DNA from: CAVSLM01 sp963728895
Lineage (GTDB): Bacteria > Pseudomonadota > Gammaproteobacteria > JBBQDK01
Direction: 5' to 3'
NCBI GenBank assembly: GCA_963728895.1
Contig: CAVSLM010000008.1
Span: 1 to 64,000, forward strand
DNA: 64,000 nt
Under the pieces are notes generated by a model. That model searched no databases. It worked only from the letters and a program-made list of their open reading frames with translations, and was not told the DNA's origin. This document shows positions 1-9,293 of this stretch, piece after piece. Position 1 is the stretch's first letter, and every line of letters starts with the position of its first letter. The position numbers and the translations under genes are program-made.

Positions 1-30
1 CCGTTGCACCTCCTCTCGCGCGATCTCATA

Positions 31-76
31 GTGCACCCCTATGCGCACCCCTGAAGGGGTGCACTTTTAGGGGTGC
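31..76. promoter_or_regulatory. Array of GCACCCCT direct and inverted repeats before the integrase
   Basis: The octamer GCACCCCT occurs at 33-40 and 45-52, and its reverse complement AGGGGTGC at 55-62 and 69-76. The outer arms extend to GTGCACCCC (31-39) against GGGGTGCAC (56-64). The array lies just 5' of the broken integrase start at 96. It could be an operator, a set of integrase or excisionase arm sites, or a hairpin; the sequence does not say which. Confidence 0.5.
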
Positions 77-95
77 TCACCTGAGAGGGAGCGTC

Positions 96-569
96 ATGGG
101 CAAGCTTACCGACGTGCAGATTCGGCATTGGATAAAGCGCACCGAACGGCTCGACCAGCGCGGCGACGGTGACGGCTTACTTCTCTGCTGCCGGCAGGGC
201 TACAAGTTGCCAGTCTGGCGGTTTCGCTACCGGTTCGCGGGCAAACAGCGTGTGATGGTTTTGGGTAGTTACAGCGCTCTCTCGCTGGCAGACGCCCGCA
301 AATTTGCAAAGGAAACTCCGCGCGCGGGTAGCGCTCGGCTACGACGTGGCCCGGGAAGCAGCAGCGCAAGGTGCGGGCCCGCGCCAAGATCGAAACCGAT
401 AAGCGAGCTGTGAATGTGGCGCAACTGGCAGACGATTATTTCAAGCGCATGATTCTTCCCCCTTTGGAAGCACCCTGACATCGTCCGAAGCCGGATCGAG
501 AGGGACATCAAACCCGCCATCGGCAAGCTCCCGGTGGAGGACGTGAAGCCCAGAGACATCGAAGCCTAA
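96..569 (+). pseudogene. Truncated and frameshifted P4-type tyrosine integrase
   Basis: The first ~70 codons read as the N-terminal DUF4102-type domain of P4-like phage integrases (a glycine-rich start, then WRFRYRF, VMVLGSY and SLADAR). The reading then continues in other frames: a segment with IETDKRAVNVAQLADDYF (about 378-440), then HPDIVRSRIERDI and KPRDIEA ending at TAA 567-569. At least two indels break it. The catalytic C-terminal domain (R-H-R-Y) is absent, so the gene is dead. The start is supported by an AGGGAG ribosome-binding site before ATG 96. It marks a former integrative element at the left edge. Confidence 0.7.
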
Positions 570-1065
570 AAATCTGGCCTGAAGCAAACAGGAGAGCGTA
601 GTGCCGGAAAACGGCATGCTGCGTTCGACGTGGGGGAGCTGGAAACGTGACCATGGTTACCGGACTGCGGGCCATCGCGAAAGCGGCGGAACTCGCACCG
701 GCGCCTACCGTGCGCGCGCCAGTTCTCGACCCTACCTGGGCGGGGGCCCCGGGTAACCGGCGTCCCTACCGCAGAGGCGCTTCGTCGCGCAGTGCGCTCT
801 TTCGGTTGTCGCCGCTAGAAGGGCATGAGTATCACGTGTTCGGCAGGCGCAGAAGATCGAAACTCATTCCGGTTCGGCCCAAGAACTACCGGAGCATTTG
901 TCTCAGGGCTATCCAGACGGCAAAGGAACCACACGTGTTCTTTGAGGGCGCTGAGGTATCGGATTTTTCGGAGCGCGGTTCGCTGACTCAGAGCGCCCTT
1001 TGCAGCTGTCGGGATTTCGCGATCCTAGCAGGCCGGACGCGGAAATAAACCGGCCGGCCCAAGCG
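570..1065. other. Stretch without a recognisable gene
   Basis: Open frames exist on both strands (for example 647-1048 plus), but their translations are rich in Arg, Ser and Pro with no recognisable motif, and neither shows a convincing ribosome-binding site. It is probably decayed sequence between the integrase remnant and the next gene. Confidence 0.4.
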
Positions 1066-1923
1066 TCAGAAGACTTGGTCGGCCCGCTTGTCCCAGTCCT
1101 GTGCCAGCGCCGGATCCTCCGCGCGCCGAAGCAGATCATAAGCACTGTAGGGATACTTGAAAACGTGCCCGATATCCACATGGTGGTCACGCCGGGCCTT
1201 CCAGTAGGCCGCCTCCGTTGGTCTTAGATCACTGTGGGGGTGGTCGGGGATGGCTCTTGCCCCCGGCTCAGGACCGAGTCGTGTGACGGTTACGTATTTA
1301 CGGAAGGCATTGCGGCAGCTTTCGGCCAACGCGATGTCCCCCATTGCTGCCAGCTCGACCAGTGTCTGACCAAAGGTAAGCATGTGACCGGAATAGCCCT
1401 GCCCGAAACCGGCGAACCTGTCGACGGCATCACACGCTTCGCGCAAGATGTACCGGGACGCGGCTTGCAGATCCTCAAATGGGGGAGGATTGATTTCAGG
1501 ATCCGGCGCGACATCACGCCATGGCTTGAACATGCGAATCAGGCGGCATACGCCTTCGATTCGCGCCGGCGTTGCTGCCTCAGGCATCAGTCGAAAACCC
1601 TTCATCGCCAACATCGTGAAGATTGCGTTATGCCCGACTTCCCGCAACGTATCTGCCCCTTCAATCAGTGTAAGACCAATATCGTTGATCCGTTCGGGCC
1701 GGGGCTCTTCGTCGGGAAATCCCGCGCACAACGGTGCTCTCGACCAGTTCAAATCGACCAGCTCCTCGATTCGCGACCCGACCATGTCACTCAGATTGTT
1801 TTCCCTGCAGAGCAAATGGGCGGCCACCATCGCGGCGCCGCGATGGCCGTTCGCAAAGTAGTCCCCCTCATGCGCTCTGGCAAGCGCGTTCAATCCAAGC
1901 ATTACCAGACGTTCAGTAGACAA
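1066..1923 (-). CDS. Unrecognised mostly helical protein
   Basis: I do not recognise this family. The product (~285 aa) appears mostly alpha-helical, has no signal peptide or membrane segment, and contains several His-containing motifs (GHRGAAMVAAH, EVGHNAIF, GYSGHMLTFGQ, DIGHVFKYPY) that could be structural or metal-binding. The frame is open up to 1980. I prefer the TTG start at 1923 because a GGAGGG sequence sits six bases before it; an in-frame ATG at 1902 is the alternative. It lies downstream of the broken cytochrome gene on the same strand. Codon use looks like that of a real gene. Confidence 0.5.
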   Translation of the reverse strand: MSTERLVMLGLNALARAHEGDYFANGHRGAAMVAAHLLCRENNLSDMVGSRIEELVDLNWSRAPLCAGFPDEEPRPERINDIGLTLIEGADTLREVGHNAIFTMLAMKGFRLMPEAATPARIEGVCRLIRMFKPWRDVAPDPEINPPPFEDLQAASRYILREACDAVDRFAGFGQGYSGHMLTFGQTLVELAAMGDIALAESCRNAFRKYVTVTRLGPEPGARAIPDHPHSDLRPTEAAYWKARRDHHVDIGHVFKYPYSAYDLLRRAEDPALAQDWDKRADQVF

Positions 1924-2109
1924 AGCATGACCCTCCCTTCTCCCGGCGCCTCCTCGGCGCGGCATACGCAGGGGTTGCAAGCCGTGGCGCCGTTAACTGG
2001 ACCGATAAGCAATCACTGCAGCTACGGCGATGATCACATGCCATCGAATTGCCTTGGTCACGTTCGCGATTCCTGTCGAAACCGAACCTGATGGGAAGAA
2101 AATCGCAAC

Positions 2110-4038
2110 TCAGTTCCTGCGGTCGGGCGGCATCTGCACCGTTGGCGCTGTTCCTGCCGCGGTCGCGTCGGTGCCACCGCTGGTAGTCACCACCTGGCAG
2201 CCGCCCGGGAGGCCGATACAGCAGGGACCCGGGGGACGCGCGATACAGGGACGGGGATATTGACGGATCGGCGGCGTCGACAAACCCGCTACCATTGAAA
2301 TCCGCATCGGGATTCGTCGACGTGCGACGGGCCCGGTATATCGACAGGTCACCCGCGTCGACAAAGCCCGACGGGTCCAGGTCAGCGTCGCAGATATTGC
2401 CGTATCCATCCCCGTTGGTATCACGCTGATCGGCGTTGGGCGTATTGATGCAGTTGTCCTGGTTGTCCGGGACGCTGTCATCGTCCGCGTCCTCAACAGG
2501 AGGCGTGCCCCAGGTCGTAGAGGCCATGATCACGGGCGGCATCATCTTGCGGTCGCCGGCGACTTCCACGGCACTCGGAACATCGGCATTTATCCACGCA
2601 TCCAGCATGTTCACGCCTTCCTGGCCGAGGAACGCATTCTGACCGTTATTGGCTTTCCACAGGAACTGGATGTATTCCCAGCTGGTGCCCTGATAAAGCA
2701 GGTCGATGGTGGCGTAGACAGCGCCGGCGGGCGGATTCAGGTTGATTTCATCCCAGCAATTGTAGGTGCCGCCCGCGCCCGGATCGCCGTACTGGCTGGC
2801 CGGCACCGGCAGCACGTTACGCTTTTGGGCCACATCGTAGCTCATGCCGTAGGGTGGGGATACGGTTGTCGCCTGCGACGTAGTTGCTGAGCGCGAAATG
2901 GAAGCTTTCGTGATAGCTGCCCGGCCGGCTGTGCGGCCAGTTCCCCCCAGGGTGAAATCCGGGTCACCGGTCATGCGATCGTAACTCAACACCAGACCGG
3001 CGGAAAACCGGCCGCGAGTAGTTTAACCGCCCACTCCTTGGTTATCGCATAGTGGGTCTCGTAGATTTTCGTGTTGGGGTCGTTCAGATCGACGATCGAC
3101 TCGACCTGCACATCCGGACCGCCGGCCGGGTTCGGGATGCTCGCGCCGATGGGACCGTAGGCGCCGTCTTCGCGCAGCAGCATGTTGCTGCCGTCATACC
3201 ATATGATGTTCAGCCACATGCGGCGGGCTTCGGGGTTACCGGTGATCAGCTTGTGTCCGGTGAGGTTGACGATTTTCAGGGTATTGCCATCGACCGTCAA
3301 TGAAGCCGCCTGGGTGAGGTGGGTCACGGCGCGCTGTTGGCCCAGGTCCATGGCCAGCCTCTGATTGTCGGTCAGTCCTCCGCCGATGCGCAGGGTACCC
3401 CGGGTACCCTGGTATTGCGTCATGTTGGCGAACCAGTAGTTGACGGTCTGGTCGTGTTTCGGCAGATCGGAACGCAACGGCGCAGTGCTCCTGTTGCAGC
3501 CTTTGTCCTCGACGGGTCTCATATGACAGCTCTGACAGCTGAAGTAGCGCGTTGTGCCGTCTTCATAGTCACCCCCCCTTCCGGCCTGAAGCGCGGCCTG
3601 GTAGGTCATTTCCAGCGCGCCGCCGGGAAGCCGGAAATCGGCGGGCAGGTTGTTGAAGCTGGAAACCGGTGTAGTCGGAAAGACGCTGGATTTGTATTCG
3701 CTGAAAGTGCGCTCGACAATGCCGCAGGCATAGGGCGGGTTATTGAACGCCGCCTTGGCCGGGCTGGGAGAAAGATCAATCGGCGCATCCAGTGTGCCGT
3801 CCGCGATTACCGCCGGTGCGTCTGCCTGGGTGCCATGGTTCGGCGCCAGGTCGCCAATGACCGGATTGGAAACGTCGTGACAGGAGCCGCAGAAATCCAC
3901 ACTGCGGTGGAACGCCGACGGCAGGTAAGAATGCTGGGCCACGGTCTGACTGTAGGGGCCGAGTTTCTCGTCATTTGGCCATAGGGAAAGCATGCCATTA
4001 CCGTAGTAGCCCTCGCTAGCCCTGCCCTTTACCCACAA
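2110..4038 (-). pseudogene. Multiheme cytochrome-like protein with thrombospondin type-3 repeats, 5'-truncated and frameshifted
   Basis: The 5' part (4038-2986) contains two CXXCH haem sites (CGSCH, CQSCH) and long beta-rich stretches typical of exported multihaem cytochromes. The 3' part (about 2560-2200) carries a thrombospondin type-3 calcium-binding segment (DADDDSVPDNQDNC, DTNGDGYGNICDADL) and a dockerin-like DADFNGSGFVDAAD. The reading changes frame near 2990, in the 2860-2960 interval (where another frame gives HESFHFALSNYVAG), and near 2270. There is no signal peptide because the gene is cut by the transposase block at about 4040. In life it would act in the periplasm or at the cell surface in electron transfer. 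It is likely a pseudogene, though some frameshifts could be sequence errors. Confidence 0.65.
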
Positions 4039-4074
4039 GTTTTGGAGACAAAGTTTCGTTTCGGATCGAGCGTG

Positions 4075-6379
4075 TCATTGCATCGTCTCGTGGAGCAGAA
4101 AACCCGCACACATGCCGGCCAAAGTCGTGTAGCCGTACCACATCAGCTGATGGCCCGGTGGCGGGTCGTGTTTGCGGTTTTGATAGCCGCCGAGGATGGC
4201 CACCCAGCGTACCGCATCATTCAGCGTCACGATGGGGGCCCGGCCGCGGGATCGGGTAGGCGTTGAGCACCTTGAGCTCGATGTCCGAGAACATCAGCTG
4301 CGGGTGCAGATCGCTGGTCTCGCGCCCGAGCAGGGTCATCAGCATGATGCGCCAGGCGATCACCATGCGGATGGCGATGGCGCGCTCGAGTCGCCCGGCG
4401 CTTTGGTGGGCCAGGCGTTCGATGCGGCACCCGCTCTTGAGCACCCGATGCCAGTCCTCGATGCGCCAGCGCAGGCAGTACCACGCGAGGATCTCGCGCG
4501 CACGCTCGCTGCAGTCGATCGCCACACTGGTCAGCAGGAACCATTCCAGTCGTTTCGCACCGGCGGGTGGGGATTGCTCGCGGGCATGCACCACCCACAG
4601 CGTGAGCGGCTCGCTGCCGGCGTGTTCCGGGAGGCTCGAGGCGAAGCTCACCTGCCGGTAGCGCAGCGCCACCTGTGCGGTACGGGCCTGGCGCGCCGGG
4701 CGGGCGGGTTTGCCGCTGCGCTTGGGTCGAGCGCTCTGGCGATCGATGCTGAGCTCCAACCACGCGTGCACGGGAGCGGCCCGCAGCGTGTCGAAGAGTT
4801 TGCTCGGGTCGTGCAGGCGGCGGTCGTGCTGGGCGCGCACCACGACCTCGACGTCGGGGCATTGGCGTTGCTCGAGGAACAGGTCGAAGAAGTCGGCCTC
4901 GCGGTCCATGACGCTGACGAGGCGGGTGCGCGGCAGCTCGGCCGCCAGGCGGGCGCAATCGCGCAGCCCCTCGATCCAGCGAAAACTCTTGCGCTCGGCC
5001 AGCGCCGCACGCTGCGGCTTGCCCGTGGTTTTGGGCTTCGGCTGCGGGGCCTCGAAACGGGCGCGCAGCACGCCCAGGGGCAGCCCTTCGGTGCTCACCG
5101 CCAGGGTCGAGTGCACATGCAGGCCCAGGCTCTGGGCGCCGGTCTGGTTGCTGCCCATCACCCCCAGGCCCGTGCTCTGCGCATGGTTGGTGAAGTTCAG
5201 ATCCGTGCCGTCCTGCAGGCACAGCACCGTCGCCTGGGCCTGCATGCGGCGCACGCTCTGGCGGCGGTGCGGGGCCAGGATGTTCTCGGGCGTGACGGCG
5301 GAATCTTCCGGCTGATCGATCAGTCGGTAGTAGCCCTTGACCGCGGCCCAGTCCTCGCGTGCCACGCCCGTAAAGGCGCGCAGCGGGTCTTCGGCTTGAC
5401 GTTTTGCACTCATCACCAACCTGCGGCTCAGTCGTTGATCGCCGAGCGGCGCTTGCCCGAATTCCTGCTCGGCCCACTGCTGCCCCTGCAGGCCCACCCC
5501 CGGCGCCAGCGGCCCATGGGCCAGCACCGGCGCCGGCCCCACGCCGAGGTGCTGGCGCCACTGCCGATCCAGTGCATAGAGATAGATCGCCTTCGGGGTC
5601 TCAGTCCCCGTCCGGTGGCGATCCTGACGGCCCCGCCCGCGGCTTGGTCCCACATACCGCCAGTTCGCCGCCTTCAGGCTCGCGCCCGAGTGCACCCGGC
5701 TCTCCACGAAGGTCTCCACCAGCCACGGACGGTAGCCGAAGTGGCGCTCAAAGTCCTCCCCCAGCCGGCGCAGCACAGCGCCCAGCACGTGCGAGGCCAG
5801 GTTGCGGCAGCGCACCCCAGGGCGGATCAGAAAGCGATTCAGCCCGACCACGCGCAGCAGATGGGCGCGCCGCTGCGCCTCGTCCCAGCCGATCCAGTGA
5901 TCGCGTGCCGCCAGCTTCAGCGCCGCCGCTCCAAAGCCGATCGCGCCCAGCCAACCATGGGCCGAACCGATCAGGTAGCGCAGCTGACAGCCCACCAGCG
6001 GGCCCGCCCCACGCGGGTGTTCATGGGCCATCAGCCCATTCCAGATCGCGCGCTGCGCGGCATCGCTCACCAGGATCAGTTCCAGATCGCGCACCGCCCC
6101 CGTTTGCGCAGGCACCCCCTGCGCCGCAGGTACCGGCGCCGCGCCCTCGCGCGCACCGCACCGGCGCCCGGGCGTCTGCGCCGCCGGCAACTGCAGATGC
6201 CCACTACGCTCGAGCTCGCGCAGCGCCTTGAGGCAGCCGGCGCGCTGCGGGCGACCCCGCACATCGCGAAACCCAAACTGCGCGCACAGCACCTCGGCCA
6301 GCGCCGTGCGATGGGCAATGGTGCCGCCCTCCAGCACGGCTATCCGAAGAGCAGCTGCAAGCGCTTGTTGCCCAACCAT
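4075..6379 (-). pseudogene. DruA/DUF4338-like domain fused to Tn5/IS4-like transposase (one frameshift)
   Basis: The N-terminal ~330 residues match the DUF4338/DruA pattern (VGCQLRYLI, KLAARDHWIGWDE, NRFLIRPGV, RNLASHVLG, RPWLVETFV, ANWRYVG). The rest reads as a Tn5-like DDE transposase: GDQRLSRRLVMSAKR, a DGTDLNF motif carrying the first Asp, VMDREADFFD carrying the second, and the YCLRWRIEDWHRVLKSG signature with the Glu. The frame is lost near 4240 in a G/C run; the other frame supplies the expected C-terminus (TLNDAVRWVAILGGY, DPPPGHQLMW) ending at 4075. ATG 6379 is chosen because family-like sequence starts just after it. A single-base sequence error could explain the break, giving a protein of about 768 residues. 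Confidence 0.7.
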
Positions 6380-8094
6380 GGGACAGGTTGGTCGATCTTT
6401 GTGAAGCCGGCGGCGAGCAGCAAGGGATTGTGGGCGCGTTTTTGGAAGCGCACCTGGATATCGCGCTCGGCGATCGTCACGTGTGCCACGGCGTCGATGA
6501 AGTCGCGGAAGATGTGTTGCGACTTGGCCGTGGCATAGCCGTTGCCGACCTGCTCGCCGAGCAGGCGGTACAGGGAGCTGGCCATCAAGGTCAGCTGCAG
6601 ATCGCAACTGACTTTCATCGCCACCGCCGAGGAGAGCGCATCCATGTGAAAGAAGTCCACCCCGTCGGCGATGCCGTTTTCGATGAGCATGCGTTGCGCA
6701 TAGCGTTGCACCAGGGTCACCGCGGAACGCTTGAGCTGGTTGGTCAGCACGATCGTGGGTTCCTCATGGCCCAGATCGGTGACGACGATCTGGCGGATCG
6801 GTCCCTGATAATCGCGCAGGCTGATGCGCTGATCCCAGATCCGCGGCGTACGGTAGGCGCGTGAAAGGCTCTGCAGCTCGATACGCCGCCAGGCCGAGGG
6901 CGCCAGAGCGTGGATCTGCTGGAGGAGTTTCGCATCCCGCCGGCGCAGCGTGATGAACTGCACGCCGAGCCGGTTGAGCTCGCTCAAGTTGCGGTAGGTG
7001 GTGAGCTTGGAGTCAAACACCAGTTCCTCGGGCAGATGCCCGGTGCGCTGCTTCCAGTACTCGATGAAGCGCAGGATCTCCGCGTTCTGATCTTCCTTGC
7101 GTACCGCGGCATTGGCATAGCAGAACACCCGTTTGCCGGCATCCTGGGCGAGGAAGGCGAGCACGCCCTTTTGCCGGCGGCTGCGCTTGGAGATGTAGTG
7201 CTTCTGCAGCAGTGCATCCTCGCCGTGAAAGGGGATGGTGTGAAAGTCCACATCAAAAGAGCCCCCGTGCTCAAGGCCCAGCTCCTGCATGGCATCGAAC
7301 CAACGGCTCATGAACTTCGGATAGGCCGCCGGCGCAATGCGGCAGCTGTATTGGGTCAGGAACGCACGCTTCGGGGGCACATTGAGCCCGGCAAACAACG
7401 CCAGTCCCTCATCGAACACCGAGCTCATGACGTGGCTGTGCCGAGCCTTGCCGAAGAGTTTGAGCGCCAACAGCGCCCGCATCGCCTGAGCCGCGGGCAG
7501 CTGCTGCGTACCGGGGAAGCCGGTCTGCTGCAGCATTTTTTCCAGCGGAATCTGTGCCAGGTACGGCACGAATAGGAACAGTCCGCCGAACTGGGTGCGA
7601 AAGTGTCGGGGCGACAGATCCAACTGGCGCACATCGGCGACCGCAGCTGCATCGGGCCGCGGTGCGCGGGGCCGCTCTTCATCGACGCGCCGCGGCAGCT
7701 TGGCAAAGCCGGCCTCCTGCAGCACGCGCGCCACAGCCGCAGGGCTTAAGCGGCGATCTTGCTCCTGCAGCATTCGGCTGATGTCGTAGATCGAGAGGTT
7801 CTGTTTACGCAACTCGATGACTTTCTCGTGCGTCGCGTCGCGCTTGGGCGAGGCCTGCGGTCCCTTGAGCACGGGCAGAAAGAAGGCACGCTGGGGGTTT
7901 TGCCGAAACTCATGGCACAGCACGCGAAAGCTTCCAGCGGTGTAGCCGAAGCGCGCGGCGACCTCGCCGGAGGGCAGTTGCTCGACGAAATACGCGCGCA
8001 GGGCTTCGTATTGGCGGTGGGTGGGGTTGGCGGGTTCCAAGAAGACCCGCTGGAGGGCGCTATCCGTTGTCTCTTCACCAGACTGATGAGACAT
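6340..8094 (-). CDS. DDE transposase of unassigned IS family
   Basis: The 584-residue protein has an N-terminal pair of helix-turn-helix-like segments (SGEVAARFGYTAGSFRV; NLSIYDISRMLQEQ) followed by a DDE core: FDVDFHTIPF (first Asp), ELVFDSKLTTY (second Asp) and QRMLIENGIADGVDFF (Glu). It catalyses cut-and-paste transposition of its element. The reading frame is intact. It ends 40 bases inside the start of the DruA-type transposase gene. I recognise it as a transposase but cannot place the family. Confidence 0.8.
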   Translation of the reverse strand: MSHQSGEETTDSALQRVFLEPANPTHRQYEALRAYFVEQLPSGEVAARFGYTAGSFRVLCHEFRQNPQRAFFLPVLKGPQASPKRDATHEKVIELRKQNLSIYDISRMLQEQDRRLSPAAVARVLQEAGFAKLPRRVDEERPRAPRPDAAAVADVRQLDLSPRHFRTQFGGLFLFVPYLAQIPLEKMLQQTGFPGTQQLPAAQAMRALLALKLFGKARHSHVMSSVFDEGLALFAGLNVPPKRAFLTQYSCRIAPAAYPKFMSRWFDAMQELGLEHGGSFDVDFHTIPFHGEDALLQKHYISKRSRRQKGVLAFLAQDAGKRVFCYANAAVRKEDQNAEILRFIEYWKQRTGHLPEELVFDSKLTTYRNLSELNRLGVQFITLRRRDAKLLQQIHALAPSAWRRIELQSLSRAYRTPRIWDQRISLRDYQGPIRQIVVTDLGHEEPTIVLTNQLKRSAVTLVQRYAQRMLIENGIADGVDFFHMDALSSAVAMKVSCDLQLTLMASSLYRLLGEQVGNGYATAKSQHIFRDFIDAVAHVTIAERDIQVRFQKRAHNPLLLAAGFTKIDQPVPWLGNKRLQLLFG

Positions 8095-8391
8095 ATGCCC
8101 ACCATGTCACATCGGAAACGAGATTACAAGTCAAAATCCCAGCTGGTTTTAAGTAAAACGTGCCGCAGAGCCTGTAAAACCGGCTCTAAGCAATTCGACC
8201 AGACCAGCGCAGGCGACTCGGTGCTTCGTCGAGCGCCGTTCAGTGACCGTGTGGCGTATATGTATACGTCTATGGTTCGACTAATGACAGAATCGGTCGA
8301 AGCCCGCCATCTTCGAGAAAAGCCGTACTGCTCAGCCCGTAATCGTTAGGCCAAGGGGGCGGTAGCAATCCAGGCTAGCGCCGTTGCGCAG

Positions 8392-8610
8392 ATGAAGCAT
8401 ACGCTCAAGACCCGGGCCGGCCGTGCGACCTATACGCTGCGCAAGCAGACCGTCGAATCGGTGTTCGGGATCATCAAGTCGGTAATGGGGTTTCGCCAGT
8501 TCCTGCTGCGCGGATTGGCGAATGTCGGCAACGAATGGACTCTGGTGTGCCTCGCGTGGAAGCTCAAACGCATAGCCGCATTGCGCCCGCAATCCGCCCG
8601 ATGGGCCTGA
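8392..8610 (+). pseudogene. C-terminal fragment of an IS1182/IS5-like transposase
   Basis: The 72 codons read as the C-terminal end of a transposase of the IS1182-like group: RKQTVESVFGIIKSVMGFRQF, followed by LRGLANVGNEWTLVC and WKLKRIAAL. The Glu of the DDE triad lies in the QTVESVFG motif. The upstream catalytic domain is missing, so this is a remnant. Nothing else is recognisable from 8100 to 8390. Confidence 0.65.
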
Positions 8611-8861
8611 AAGGCGGCGAAATTCGCTTGTCTTGAGCCAATCGGCGCGAGCAGAAGCTGAATATGCGCCAACAACGTGCGCACCACACGTTTGCGGTCG
8701 GTGCCGGGCCGCGACCAGACCCTTAAGTCCGACAGGCTGCTAGGTAAAACAAGCGCCATCCCTGCACAAAGTCTAGCCATAATTCAACCACACTGTCCGC
8801 CCATTGGTGATGTTGAAAGTGAAGGCTCGTCGGCGAAATCTGTGGGTGGATTGGCCGTAGG

Positions 8862-9293
8862 TTAAGGGGCTTTGCCCTGCTGCAGGAAGCGGTATAGCTT
8901 GCGGCAGGTGGCATCGAAGGACTTCTGTTCGGATTCGCTGATGCGCGGCCAGATGAGGGGTCCCCCGTCCTCTTCGAGGAGCGCGGCGAGCAGCTCCTTG
9001 GCCGGCTGGCGGGCGAGGTCTGGATCCTCGTACCGACGGCGGATGATCTCGCCGCCGAGCATCCAGAGATGATCACGATGCCGGGCCCGGGTCTTGACGG
9101 CAAGCGGCTGGTGCAGGAGCTCCAGCAGGAAGGGTTTGAGCTGCTCCACGATGTCCTGGCCGATGGGCACATCGTCTGCTTCGCCCTGCCAGGATTGCGC
9201 CCAGTTCGAAAGGTCCGGGCAAAACTGCGCAAGGGCAGCCGCTGCGTCTGGAATAATGGCAGGTCTGCTGACTTTGCGGTGCGAGATGCCCAT
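8862..9293 (-). CDS. Small accessory hypothetical protein beside the ISL3 transposase
   Basis: This encodes a soluble helical protein of up to 143 residues (VEQLKPFLLELLHQPL, RARHRDHLWMLGGEII, WPRISESEQKSFDATCRKLYRFL). Similar small proteins occur next to mobile elements, but I know no function. ATG 9293 overlaps the start codon of the divergent transposase, so a downstream start such as GTG 9170 is equally plausible. It may be a passenger gene of the element. Confidence 0.5.
   Translation of the reverse strand: MGISHRKVSRPAIIPDAAAALAQFCPDLSNWAQSWQGEADDVPIGQDIVEQLKPFLLELLHQPLAVKTRARHRDHLWMLGGEIIRRRYEDPDLARQPAKELLAALLEEDGGPLIWPRISESEQKSFDATCRKLYRFLQQGKAP

Larger units (their letters stand above)
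4040..8100 (-). mobile_element. Block of two tandem transposase genes inserted into the cytochrome gene
   Basis: Two different transposase genes run in the same direction (8094 to 6340 and 6379 to 4075) and overlap by 40 bases. The cytochrome sequence stops abruptly just left of the block. I could not find convincing terminal inverted repeats or a target duplication by eye, so the edges are approximate. It could be one element with two genes or one element inserted at the end of another. Confidence 0.5.

Noticed and set aside
647..1048. Possible gene of 133 codons
   Set aside because: No convincing ribosome-binding site, low-complexity Arg/Ser-rich product and no recognisable motif.
4196..6538. 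780-codon plus-strand frame opposite the DruA-type transposase
   Set aside because: High GC leaves the antisense frame open; its translation is His/Arg/Gln-rich low-complexity sequence, and the minus strand has clear transposase motifs.
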